A stretch of 64,000 nt of DNA from positions 15,009 through 79,008 of the forward strand of contig CAYPAW010000075.1 of assembly GCA_964408795.1 (NCBI GenBank). The letters are read 5' to 3'. The notes below the pieces were generated by a model, which saw only the letters and a program-made list of their open reading frames with translations, searched no databases and was not told where the DNA came from. The DNA comes from JABMQB01 sp964408795. GTDB taxonomy: Bacteria; Bacteroidota; Bacteroidia; Bacteroidales; Prolixibacteraceae. Of the stretch, positions 35,164 to 44,108 are shown piece by piece; the first letter of the stretch is position 1; every line of letters starts with the position of its first letter. Made by a program: the position numbers and the translations under genes.

Positions 35164-35590
35164 AGGACAGGTTTTTTTTGGTTTTAGACAAATGTATGAA
35201 ATTCTTCATGCAATTTTGTTCCGATGCAATTTTTTGAGTGAATCCCCCGTAATTCGCAATTCACCTTGTTGATCGTTTGTTTTGGGGCTTCGCCCCAAGA
35301 CCCTTTGTCCTGCCGGACAAGCTTTCATTTACTGCGTGCTTAAATTCATGAGACAGCTTCACCCGCTTTCAGCGGGATCGCTGAATCTTGCTTCCAGTCA
35401 TGTTTTGTGTAAGAATATCTATCTTATTCTATCGTCAGTTAGAAGCACGATTCCGCGAGCCGGCTTTAGACGGCGTGGCGGTCTCATCCCTACACACTGG
35501 CCCGTATTTTTCAAAGGCGGAATCAATGATCCTGGTTCCTGGTTCCTGGTTCCTGGTTCCTGTTTTCTGGTTTTGAAAAATGGATGCCGT
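35164..35590. other. Gene-free region with a TTCCTGG tandem repeat
   Basis: 427 bp between the sulfatase and rhaA with no supported gene. It holds a hairpin TTGGGGC-TTC-GCCCCAA (35281-35297) and, at 35527-35567, repeats of a 7-bp TCCTGGT unit that translate as VPGSWFL in one frame. The same repeat family is richer near 50733 and 52944, so this is dispersed repeat DNA rather than a gene. Confidence 0.6.
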
Positions 35591-36838
35591 TTATCGTTTA
35601 AAAAGCACCTTGTTTTGGTAGTCTTGTATTTCCTGAATATAGTGATCTGCAGGAGGCACCTCCTGTTGTTCGCAATAGTAGTTCCACACATCCCCAAAGG
35701 GCATGGTTTTCAATTCCTCCAGCAAGGCAAGTCGTTCAAACAGTTTTCCTTCCCGTTCCAGTTTTCTCAAGGTATCGACAGGCTCCAGCAAGGCATATAA
35801 GAGGCTTTTCTGTACAGATCGGGTTCCGACCACATAGGCACCAATCCGGTTAATGGTAGCATCGAAGAAATCCAGGGCAATGGCCGATTTTTCCAGGATT
35901 CCTGAACGAACCAGTTCCTGTGTCAACTCCCGAACCGGATCATTCAGGGTAACCACATGATCGCTGTCCCACCGGAGTCCCCGGCTGAAATGAAACAGGA
36001 GTTCCGGAATATAGGAACTTACAGCCGACACTTTATCGGCGACCGATTCGGTAGGATGAAAATGCCCCATATCCAGGCAAAGCATTTTTTTCCGGGTAAT
36101 TGCGTACCCCAGATAAAACTCAAATGATCCGGTAACAAAACTTTCACTTCCGATGCCAAAAAGTTTGCTTTCCAGGGAATCAACCATATACTGAGGATCA
36201 TACCTTTTTTCAAACAGGGTATCGAGCGACTCTATCAGCCACTCCCGATGTTGTTTTCGGCTTACCGTATCGTCTTTCGATCCATCAGGAATCCAGATAT
36301 TATGAATGCAACGCGATTTAAGGTTTTTCCCTATTGAATCAGAAATCTTCCTGCATCGCCGTGCATGTTCCATCCAGAATTCGCGGATTGCCTGGTCGGG
36401 ATGTGACAAGGTAAAACCCGCATCGGCGTTGGGATGTCCAAAAAATGTGGAGTTAAAATCGAGGCCCACCTGATTTTGTTTGGCCCACTCTATCCAGGAA
36501 ACAAAATGCCCGGGTTCCAATTCATTCCTGTCAACCCGCTGGTTTCTGAAATCCCCGTAGGTGGCATGCAGGTTCACCCGCAATTTTCCGGGCAAAAGAC
36601 TCAATACTTTTTCCAGATCCTTACAGAGTTCCTCCAGCGAAGAGGCTCTCCCGGGAAAATTTCCGGTAACAGCCAGTCCACCCCCCACATCTCCCTCCTT
36701 TTTTTCAAATCCAGTGATATCATCTGCCTGCCAACAATGCAGAGAAACAGGGATTTCTGACAATTCTTTCAGAACTTGATCTGTATCAACATTAAACGCC
36801 GCATATTTCTCTTTTGCAATTTGGTATTCTTTTTCCAT
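35591..36838 (-). CDS. rhaA: L-rhamnose isomerase
   Basis: It interconverts L-rhamnose and L-rhamnulose. The 415 residues from the ATG at 36838 (MEKEYQIAKEKYAAF) match the family length; 28 upstream in-frame codons are discounted. Visible family features are SLHCWQADDITGFE near the start, NLHATYGD, the FNSTFFGHP and DMGHFHPTE metal/substrate-binding stretches, and the FSRGLRWDSDHVV and ALDFFDATINRIGA segments. It lies 1 bp after rhaB (stop 36840), and the pair forms the first two steps of rhamnose catabolism. The aldolase rhaD is not in the window. Confidence 0.95.
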   Translation of the reverse strand: MEKEYQIAKEKYAAFNVDTDQVLKELSEIPVSLHCWQADDITGFEKKEGDVGGGLAVTGNFPGRASSLEELCKDLEKVLSLLPGKLRVNLHATYGDFRNQRVDRNELEPGHFVSWIEWAKQNQVGLDFNSTFFGHPNADAGFTLSHPDQAIREFWMEHARRCRKISDSIGKNLKSRCIHNIWIPDGSKDDTVSRKQHREWLIESLDTLFEKRYDPQYMVDSLESKLFGIGSESFVTGSFEFYLGYAITRKKMLCLDMGHFHPTESVADKVSAVSSYIPELLFHFSRGLRWDSDHVVTLNDPVRELTQELVRSGILEKSAIALDFFDATINRIGAYVVGTRSVQKSLLYALLEPVDTLRKLEREGKLFERLALLEELKTMPFGDVWNYYCEQQEVPPADHYIQEIQDYQNKVLFKR

Positions 36839-36839
36839 G

Positions 36840-38315
36840 TTATAACTGAATGAGTGTTTCAAATTTTTCGTAGGCTGATTCCCAATCCAGCTCTTGTCTG
36901 GGTTGATATTCGCTAACGTCACATGAGTTTCGGACTATTTCCCTGACCTCTTGTAAGGAGGCAACCAGACCAAGCCCTTTGGCCTGGCACAAAATGTTCC
37001 CTATGGAAGTTGCTTCTTCAGGGCCTGCAAATACGGGCATCATGGTAGCATCAGCGGTTAGTTGATTCATCTCCCGGTTATGGGCTCCCCCTCCGATGAT
37101 GTGTATGCATTCCATTTTTCTTCCGGTGATTTTTTCAATCTGAGTCAGGGTATATTTATATTTCAATACCAGACTGTCATAGATACACCGGGCTATCTGA
37201 CCCTTTGATTCCGGTACCGGTTGACCCGTCTTTTTACAAAACGCCTTCACCGCTTCCGGCATATTACCGGGATTCAGAAACGAGGGATCATCGGGATCAA
37301 TAAGAAACTGAAAGGGTTTCACTGATTTACTCATGGCCACAATCTCTCTCCATTCAAAGCTTCTTTTCTGGTCCCAGAGTCGTTTGCATTCCTGGATCAG
37401 CCACATACCCATGATATTCTTCAGAAAACGGGTGGTTCCCTCCACCCCTCCTTCATTGGTAAAATTCATGGTCTGCGACAGGTCGTTTACCAGGGGCCGG
37501 GAGCTTTCGATCCCCATGATTGACCAGGTTCCTGAGCTGATATATACCCAATCCCTGGCTGTAGCTGGTACAGAAGCCACGGCAGAAGCTGTATCATGGG
37601 AGGCAACAGCTACAACAGGAATGGATTTGCTGTTCACCTCACGACAGATATCTTCCGTAATCTCACCCAGAATGTTGCCCGGTCTGATTAATTCAGTAAC
37701 AAGCCCCTGGGATATACCGGCCGCCCTGAACAATTTAGGCTCCCATTCCGCTTTACCCGGAACAAGCAACTGAGAAGTGCTGGCTATGGTGTATTCATTT
37801 TTTTTGACTCCCGTGAACAGATAATTGAGTGCATCCGGCATAAACAATAAGGTTTCTGCAATTCTCAGCTGGGAAAGCTTATCCCGGTAGGAAGCAAACA
37901 ACTGAAACAAAGTATTGAACTGCAAAAACTGAAGTCCGGATAACTGATACACCTTCTTCGCCGGAAGAAGCTTGAAAAACTGCGCCATCGAATGATCTGT
38001 CCGGTGATCACGGTAAGCATAGGGAAGTCCGATGATCTGTCCTTCACGGTTCAAAAGAGCATAATCAACCCCCCATGTATCAATGCCTATGGAATCGGGT
38101 TGAATCCCGTACTCACAGATGCATTTCTTCAGTCCGGTTTTTAATTCACTGAACAGATTGTAAATATTCCAATAAAAACTGCCATGGATCTGCAGCATTT
38201 GGTTTTTAAACCGATGTATTTCTTTCAACACCAGCTTTTCATTTTCCAGGATTCCCAACATAGCCCGTCCGCTGGAGGCCCCAAGATCAAAAGCAAGAAA
38301 ATGATATCGATTCAT
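36840..38315 (-). CDS. rhaB: Rhamnulokinase
   Basis: It phosphorylates L-rhamnulose to L-rhamnulose 1-phosphate. About 491 residues from the ATG at 38315 (MNRYHFLAFDLGASSGRA), the FGGY-kinase start; 20 further upstream codons are discounted. Motifs are DLGASSGRAMLG (phosphate 1), GIDTWGVDYALL, SHDTASAVASVP and YISSGTWSIMGIE (core), and IHIIGGGAHNREMNQLTADA (adenosine/connect 2). Transcribed before rhaA, with a 1-bp gap. The upstream gene is 267 bp away, so rhaBA may have its own promoter or be the end of the glycan operon. Confidence 0.95.
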   Translation of the reverse strand: MNRYHFLAFDLGASSGRAMLGILENEKLVLKEIHRFKNQMLQIHGSFYWNIYNLFSELKTGLKKCICEYGIQPDSIGIDTWGVDYALLNREGQIIGLPYAYRDHRTDHSMAQFFKLLPAKKVYQLSGLQFLQFNTLFQLFASYRDKLSQLRIAETLLFMPDALNYLFTGVKKNEYTIASTSQLLVPGKAEWEPKLFRAAGISQGLVTELIRPGNILGEITEDICREVNSKSIPVVAVASHDTASAVASVPATARDWVYISSGTWSIMGIESSRPLVNDLSQTMNFTNEGGVEGTTRFLKNIMGMWLIQECKRLWDQKRSFEWREIVAMSKSVKPFQFLIDPDDPSFLNPGNMPEAVKAFCKKTGQPVPESKGQIARCIYDSLVLKYKYTLTQIEKITGRKMECIHIIGGGAHNREMNQLTADATMMPVFAGPEEATSIGNILCQAKGLGLVASLQEVREIVRNSCDVSEYQPRQELDWESAYEKFETLIQL

Positions 38316-38582
38316 GAAACAGATATTTCTCTGATTGTGTCCCGAAGATACAAAGTTATTCATTGAAAAGCACAAATCATCCTGTCGTTTCCTGTTATGT
38401 TAAGGATGCATAGCATCGGGTGCCAGCAGTTCCCCATCATGCTACTATCTTTTTTACCTTATGGTAGAAACCAAACCTATCCTTTGCTGCTGGCTTCCTG
38501 TCCGTTTGGCTGGACGGGTAGTCAACGGAAAGAATAACAGCAGGATAATCCGGAAGTTCTGCTTCTCCCGGTATAAAACACC

Positions 38583-40406
38583 TCATTGCACTACTGCCAC
38601 CCAATCCATTTCCTTCTTTTCAGGGGGGAAGCCCAGGCTCACTTCTCCGGGTCCTTTCACAACAGGAATGCTTCCGGTCTGACCTTCTCTCCCTGTACGG
38701 GGATTAAACCAGCGCACTGAAAACTCCTTTTCTGAAGCCAGAAACATCTTCGCCGGTTGAATATTCTGCGGCATATAGGCTATATACAGTTTCCCTTCTT
38801 CTGCAAGGCACCAGCCCTGGTCATGCATCCGGTGATCAGCATTTGTCATACTCTGCACCGGCAAAGCACGAATAAACGATGTGGCAATAGCCGTCTGTTG
38901 CCACCATTTCTCCCGGCTCCGGAAATCTTCACAGGTAAGGTCGGTGTGGGGATAGCGGTAGCCGAAGTACCATTCCGCCCCTGCTCCGCCTGCCATAAGT
39001 GTACCCCAGAGACATTCCCTACGTATGGTATCATGGTCAGGATCATGCGAATCGGGTAAGACTCCCTTCCAGTGGGGACCAATTTCATCCAGGTTCACCA
39101 CCCACCGTTCCCCGGAAGATTCCGACCGGCTTATCCACTTCTTGATCCGTTCGTGTACCTTATATGGATTTCCAATCTGCATGGAAGGCCCGTTAATAAA
39201 AGAACCTCCGAGCATGGGGGTCAGGTATTCATCTTGTTTGCCATCATCAGCATGGGTGTGCAAAACAACAAAACAGGGATAGGGATTGATTTTTTTCAGA
39301 TAGGAAGCCATGGCCTTTATTTGTGTTTCCGTCTGACCGATCGGAGACCATGATGCAGGTCCATTTTCTTCGCCCAGGTTCCAGGTAACCGCCGGATGAT
39401 GCGCGAAACGAGCTACCAATTCACGCAGGTATACCATGCGCTGTACATCCATATACCCGTTGTCGAGTAAGGTTTCATTCTCGGTTTCCTGCAACACAAA
39501 ATGAATCATCATCCCCAGATGATCCATGTGGCTGAAAACGATTTCCCACTGATCCAGTTTGCTGCAATCGAAACGGGTTCGCTCATTGGGGTCGCTGTAA
39601 GGCCATACATCTTTCCCGTCGCCCAGGATATTCATGGTAAGCATGTATTGGGAATTAACACCTTGCGAAGCCAGGTAATTCAGGGCTCCGATGATCCCTT
39701 TTCCCTTGCCGTTTTTCCACGTCGGATCCCCTTTTTTCCAATCGCCCACATGGGGTTCGTAGGCATGCAAATCTTTTTGGGGATCTGCTTCGCCTTCCCT
39801 CACTTCCGTTTTAAGACTGTAACGCAGGGTTTGATCAAAATCGCGGTATGCCAGAAAATTCTCGGGGCTGTCGGCGCCGTTTTTAATCCATACCTCTCCT
39901 GTTTCCTGAAAAACGAGGTATCCCTTTCTGCCGTTTATGAGACGACCTTTTGCCCGGAAATCATTTCCCGTTTTATCGGTATCCGAGATTTCAAAACTTC
40001 CCTGAAGTCCGTCTCCTGGTACCGGTTCTCCGGCATCAGAAAATGAACTCAATACGAGGTCCTTGCCTTTGCGAAAAGAGAGGGTATATTCCCAGGTTCC
40101 TGTTTCGTCGGGCAGAAAACGAATTTTCCAAAGGTTGCCTTGGTCTGCCGATGTCTCAGCAGCCTTTCCGTCGGCAGCAAAAAAACCCGGAACCGTAAAA
40201 GATCGTTCACCCCGGGTGAAAGTACCCTCCAGACGGTAATCCAGAAAAGGATTCGTCCTGGCCCATTCCGAGGATTCAGGACCTTTCACTTGCAGGGTTA
40301 CCGTATGCCACTTCTTTAACTCTCCTGTTACCTCAACACCCCTTTTCATCTCTGATGTACAGGCTGTGATAAGCAATACCCCTAAAATAACTACTTGTTT
40401 ATGCAT
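38583..40406 (-). CDS. DUF5060-type glycoside hydrolase, lipoprotein
   Basis: A 607-residue exported protein (lipobox LITAC, Cys16). A DUF5060 immunoglobulin-like domain (about 20-120) leads into a TIM-barrel glycosidase region with candidate acid/base in NLGEENGPASWS (about 345) and nucleophile in VVNLDEIGPHWKG (about 440), followed by a C-terminal beta domain of the putative collagen-binding type. Related enzymes cleave plant or algal polysaccharides, and the nearest characterised relatives I recall are GH140-like apiosidases, but the exact specificity is unknown. The rhamnose genes downstream suggest rhamnose-containing glycan. Confidence 0.8.
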   Translation of the reverse strand: MHKQVVILGVLLITACTSEMKRGVEVTGELKKWHTVTLQVKGPESSEWARTNPFLDYRLEGTFTRGERSFTVPGFFAADGKAAETSADQGNLWKIRFLPDETGTWEYTLSFRKGKDLVLSSFSDAGEPVPGDGLQGSFEISDTDKTGNDFRAKGRLINGRKGYLVFQETGEVWIKNGADSPENFLAYRDFDQTLRYSLKTEVREGEADPQKDLHAYEPHVGDWKKGDPTWKNGKGKGIIGALNYLASQGVNSQYMLTMNILGDGKDVWPYSDPNERTRFDCSKLDQWEIVFSHMDHLGMMIHFVLQETENETLLDNGYMDVQRMVYLRELVARFAHHPAVTWNLGEENGPASWSPIGQTETQIKAMASYLKKINPYPCFVVLHTHADDGKQDEYLTPMLGGSFINGPSMQIGNPYKVHERIKKWISRSESSGERWVVNLDEIGPHWKGVLPDSHDPDHDTIRRECLWGTLMAGGAGAEWYFGYRYPHTDLTCEDFRSREKWWQQTAIATSFIRALPVQSMTNADHRMHDQGWCLAEEGKLYIAYMPQNIQPAKMFLASEKEFSVRWFNPRTGREGQTGSIPVVKGPGEVSLGFPPEKKEMDWVAVVQ

Positions 40407-40423
40407 ATTCTTCCAATTGAAAA

Positions 40424-41692
40424 TTATTGAACCACCCTTTTAGCAAACGTTCTGTACTGTTCCAGGTCAAAAGCTTTCACATCATGTTCTCCGTTTCTGA
40501 TATGATAAGACACCCCATTTTGGATCATTGGCTTATTAACCGGAGGTTGTTCCGGATGATCCAATCCTTTAAGTGTAAAAAGCCGGTATACTTCGGATGC
40601 ATAATATCCCGAGAGGTACTCCCCTTTGGGATCGGCCCACAGGTCTTCGCTGGCACTGGCTATATAGACTGGCCGGGGAGCCATTAATGCAATGAGCATA
40701 TGCTGATCAACGGGCAGGGTAGCTTCCTGGTTGTTGTATTTTTTGAAGTTATCACAAAACCAATGCGGGAAAACCCGGTTTATGCGTTCCACAGTTTCAC
40801 CGAATGCTCTACGCGAAAGAGCTGCTCCGCCACATCCGGAGTTGTTTGAGATAACTGCTGCAAACCGCTGGTCGAGGGCTCCGGCCCAGAGGGCGGCTTT
40901 TCCCAAACGGGAATGTCCCGTAAGTACCACTTTCTCCGCATCTACTTCCGCTACTGTTTCAAGGTAATCCATGATTCTGCTCAATCCCCATGACCAGGCA
41001 GCCAGGGTACCCCACTCTTCAGCTGCCGGTTTATCCTGCCCGTTTTCATATAAAAACGGATGGGGACCGTCGGAAAAATCATCCCGGTCCGGATCAATAT
41101 CGCCGCAACAGGCTGTTGCAACCCCAAAGCCTGCATCCAACCAGTTCTCCACTTCCCAGCGATAGGCCTTTCCACCCCTCGACTGCTCCGTAGCCCGGTG
41201 ATCCGTTATGCCCAGCATTTCATTGTTAATAATCCATGATTCAGCAAGCAGAATCCCCGGGTCATCGCAAAGGGTCTGATTGCCCAAAAAATTCAACCCC
41301 AAAAAAACCGGAACCGGTTCCTGAGATTTCGGAAGGTAAAGCAAGACATGGATCCTCAATTCCTTGTCTTGATGCTGAAAAATTAACCGAACCTGCCTCC
41401 GTTGAGCTTTCCCCTGAAAAACAGGTTCCGGGTGTTCCAAAATTTCGGTTTCCGCAATGTGTAACTCCCCGGGAATGACTCCGTACATCAAATTCTCAAA
41501 ATCAGCTACAATCTCAGGGCGCCTTTTTTTCATCCATACACGGCTGCTTTTTACCGGTTTGCCGTTTTTTAATCGCAGTAAAGGGGGTAAAGTATATTCC
41601 GGAACTTTGCTTTCATCGTAATTCGCTTCCTGTGAAAAAAGCGAAAAAAAAGAAAACAGAAGCATCAAAAAAACAAAAATCTTCTTATTCAT
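40424..41692 (-). CDS. CE15-like carbohydrate esterase (exported)
   Basis: A 422-residue alpha/beta-hydrolase with signal peptide (FVFLMLLFSFFSLFSQ, to about 20). The nucleophile elbow GHSRLGKAALWAGA is the bacterial CE15 version of the glucuronoyl-esterase motif, and the late DHPEQPP and NGEHD segments carry the histidine and acid candidates. Typical role: cleaving methyl or aryl esters of glucuronic acid on xylan or pectic side chains. It lies 17 bp upstream (in transcription) of the DUF5060 gene and 24 bp downstream of the GntR regulator, so one operon is likely. Confidence 0.85.
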   Translation of the reverse strand: MNKKIFVFLMLLFSFFSLFSQEANYDESKVPEYTLPPLLRLKNGKPVKSSRVWMKKRRPEIVADFENLMYGVIPGELHIAETEILEHPEPVFQGKAQRRQVRLIFQHQDKELRIHVLLYLPKSQEPVPVFLGLNFLGNQTLCDDPGILLAESWIINNEMLGITDHRATEQSRGGKAYRWEVENWLDAGFGVATACCGDIDPDRDDFSDGPHPFLYENGQDKPAAEEWGTLAAWSWGLSRIMDYLETVAEVDAEKVVLTGHSRLGKAALWAGALDQRFAAVISNNSGCGGAALSRRAFGETVERINRVFPHWFCDNFKKYNNQEATLPVDQHMLIALMAPRPVYIASASEDLWADPKGEYLSGYYASEVYRLFTLKGLDHPEQPPVNKPMIQNGVSYHIRNGEHDVKAFDLEQYRTFAKRVVQ

Positions 41693-41716
41693 GCATTTAT
41701 GTATTGGTTCAGAAAT

Positions 41717-42730
41717 TCACAAGGATTTCCTCCGAATGAATTCAAACGGACTTTTGATCCTCCTGAAATTTCTGGACAGGATCATTTCCGCAGCAAGCCG
41801 GCCGATCTCATCATGGTTCGTGGAAATCGTGGTGATGCCCTCTTCAAGAATCTCCTTGACCGGATTCTCATTATAGGCCACCACCCCGATCTCTTTTCCG
41901 GTTTTCCATCCCAACCTTCGAATGATCTTAATGAATTCATATAAATCATCGTCGGAAATGATAACATAGGCTTCATTTTTCCTGACTTCCTTGTCTATCG
42001 GCCTGTCAATTACCGAATGATCAAGATTGTTGACCTGGCAAAAAATCCGGAATCCCCGTTTGATATATTTCGGATAATAATCTCCCTCCGGAAAAACAAG
42101 ATTGATCTGTCTATACTTCCGGATCAATTCCAGTCCACAGGTTAAAGCAGTCTGTATATCCTTTTCATATTCCTGATAGACAATTGGATAGTTTTTCAAG
42201 GCTTCAGTATACCGATCGACAATCAATACTTTTTCTTCGGGGATTTTACGGATCACGGAGCTCACATCATCCTTTTCATTTTTAAAATGGGGCAGGATGA
42301 CATAGTAATCATAATGGGTCAGATTGTTATCGATAATTTCTTCAAACTCCTGTATATCATAGTTGTAAATAAATACATCCAGGCAGGCTTTGTTTCCCAG
42401 TTTTTCCTTAAATGAATAATAAATACTTCGTTTGTAGTTGCTGAGCTTGTTAAAGATCAAGGCAACTTTCAGCTTATGGTGTACATTGGTATGGTTTACA
42501 TAATAACCTTTTCCTCTTACCGACAACAGTACTCCCTGGTTCTTTAAATATAGATAGGCTTTCTCAACCGTGTCTCTTGACAGGAGCAACTCCTCGCTGG
42601 TCTCATTAATGGAAGGAATTCGTTGTCCTTGTTTGAAGATTCCGGTTTCAATATCAGAGATGATCAGGTTCACCACCTGTTTGTATTTGGGTATTTCTGA
42701 TGCATGGTCTATCCGCTGATACTGAAACAT
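41717..42730 (-). CDS. GntR-family regulator with sugar-binding sensor domain
   Basis: 337 residues. An N-terminal winged helix of the GntR type (about 1-80, GIFKQGQRIPSINETSEEL, then LSRDTVEKAYLYLKNQGVL) is fused to a LacI/periplasmic-binding-like C-terminal domain (about 95-330). This AraR-like combination senses a sugar. It sits in the middle of the rhamnose/glycan gene run, so it is the natural candidate for controlling it, with rhamnose or an oligosaccharide as ligand. Both are inferred. An operator was not recognised. Confidence 0.88.
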   Translation of the reverse strand: MFQYQRIDHASEIPKYKQVVNLIISDIETGIFKQGQRIPSINETSEELLLSRDTVEKAYLYLKNQGVLLSVRGKGYYVNHTNVHHKLKVALIFNKLSNYKRSIYYSFKEKLGNKACLDVFIYNYDIQEFEEIIDNNLTHYDYYVILPHFKNEKDDVSSVIRKIPEEKVLIVDRYTEALKNYPIVYQEYEKDIQTALTCGLELIRKYRQINLVFPEGDYYPKYIKRGFRIFCQVNNLDHSVIDRPIDKEVRKNEAYVIISDDDLYEFIKIIRRLGWKTGKEIGVVAYNENPVKEILEEGITTISTNHDEIGRLAAEMILSRNFRRIKSPFEFIRRKSL

Positions 42731-42869
42731 AGTGCTGTTATTTCAAGCTAAAGTAATAAAAATTGTTGTTGTTCATGTGGAAGATAAGAAAGATCCATAT
42801 TTCCCTAAACAGGGAACATGTTTTTTAAAAAGCAGTAAAAGTCATATAGTTATTCCGGGATTCTGGTTT

Positions 42870-44021
42870 CTAATATCTCATGAGCAGATCCAGCAGTTTC
42901 CGGTCCAGTTTATGTCCATACCAGTCTTCATACGCAACATCCTGTCTTCCTGAATCCATAATCCCGAAGTCGCCGCGGAAGTTCCACAAGGCATAACCGA
43001 TACCATGAGGAGTAAGGATATCCAGGATATCGCCAAACCATGCCAGGAAGACTTCATGGGGTGTTTTGTTATAGCATCCGCATTCTCCGCAATGCACACC
43101 TACTCCCTGGTTTTTCAGGTCAATCCAGGGTTGGTAGAAATCCTCGAGGGTTTTTCTTGTGAACTCCTGGCCATCGATGGTCCCGGGCCATACCGGTATG
43201 GGTGCTTCATCGGGATTTTCCCATACCCAGGAAGCCCTGTAATGGGAAACATAATGCGGAAAATAACCCCGGCAACTCTGTGCAATTTCCAGATCCGTAA
43301 TTTCATGTATTACCTTACTACCTACATCATTGCCATCAGCAACCACCCTGTGTCCCGGATTATAGGAACGGATGGTTTCAAAAGCCTTTTTGGCCACTTT
43401 CCGGTAGAGGTCTCCCGGAATGGCTCCCCGTTCTGAAAATTGGTCGTTCATATCTTCCCGCGTACAGGGCTCATTGACCAGGTCAAAACTGATCTTTCCG
43501 GGGGTTACATTTTTAAATCGTTCGGCCCACATTCCCCAGTGGAAATAAAATGCCTCCTGAGCCTCCTCATCCTGCCACAAATTATATGGCTCATTAAATC
43601 CCGCATTCACACAGAATCCAGGTGCCCTGTGGAGGTTCAGGCTAACATGCAGGCCGTAATCGTGAGCTTTTTCTACCAGCGCCTGTATGGCATCAACCTC
43701 CTCTACATTGATATGGTATACATCCTCGGGGGTAATATTCTTTGACGGATCGAATTGTATATACCGCGGATAAGCCATCGGAAGACGCACAAAATCAAAT
43801 CCCCAGTCGGCCATCCACTTCAAATCATCCTCTGTGGTTCTGTTTGTACTTCCTCCGTAGGGAGAAAAATAATCCAGTACATTAAATCCTTTCCAACGGG
43901 GTATAACATTGGCTTTTATCCCTCCATCCGTGCTACAGAAAGGAAGGGATCCTGTCAGGCCTGCCCCGGCTGCCACAATACCGGCAGTTTTTATAAATTC
44001 TCTTCGTTTAAAGTTGTACAT
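42870..44021 (-). CDS. GH5-like glycoside hydrolase, Tat-exported
   Basis: About 383 residues from the ATG at 44021, giving a Tat-like leader (FKRREFIKTAGIVAAGAGL). The frame extends 24 codons upstream. The TIM-barrel carries WGFDFVRLPMAYPRY early, the acid/base in FDLVNEPC and the nucleophile in GVHCGECGCYNK. The C-terminal ALWNFRGDFGIMDS matches GH5 endoglucanase-like proteins. Substrate is not predictable; cellulose is only one option. First gene (in transcription) of the glycan/rhamnose run, separated from the regulator by 139 bp. Confidence 0.85.
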   Translation of the reverse strand: MYNFKRREFIKTAGIVAAGAGLTGSLPFCSTDGGIKANVIPRWKGFNVLDYFSPYGGSTNRTTEDDLKWMADWGFDFVRLPMAYPRYIQFDPSKNITPEDVYHINVEEVDAIQALVEKAHDYGLHVSLNLHRAPGFCVNAGFNEPYNLWQDEEAQEAFYFHWGMWAERFKNVTPGKISFDLVNEPCTREDMNDQFSERGAIPGDLYRKVAKKAFETIRSYNPGHRVVADGNDVGSKVIHEITDLEIAQSCRGYFPHYVSHYRASWVWENPDEAPIPVWPGTIDGQEFTRKTLEDFYQPWIDLKNQGVGVHCGECGCYNKTPHEVFLAWFGDILDILTPHGIGYALWNFRGDFGIMDSGRQDVAYEDWYGHKLDRKLLDLLMRY

Positions 44022-44108
44022 TTCTGAGTTCTTTAATTTGATAGCAATGCGTTGACTTTTCTGTATTTTCCTGTTTCCTGAGCGAATGATCATCCAACTC
44101 TCCGGATG

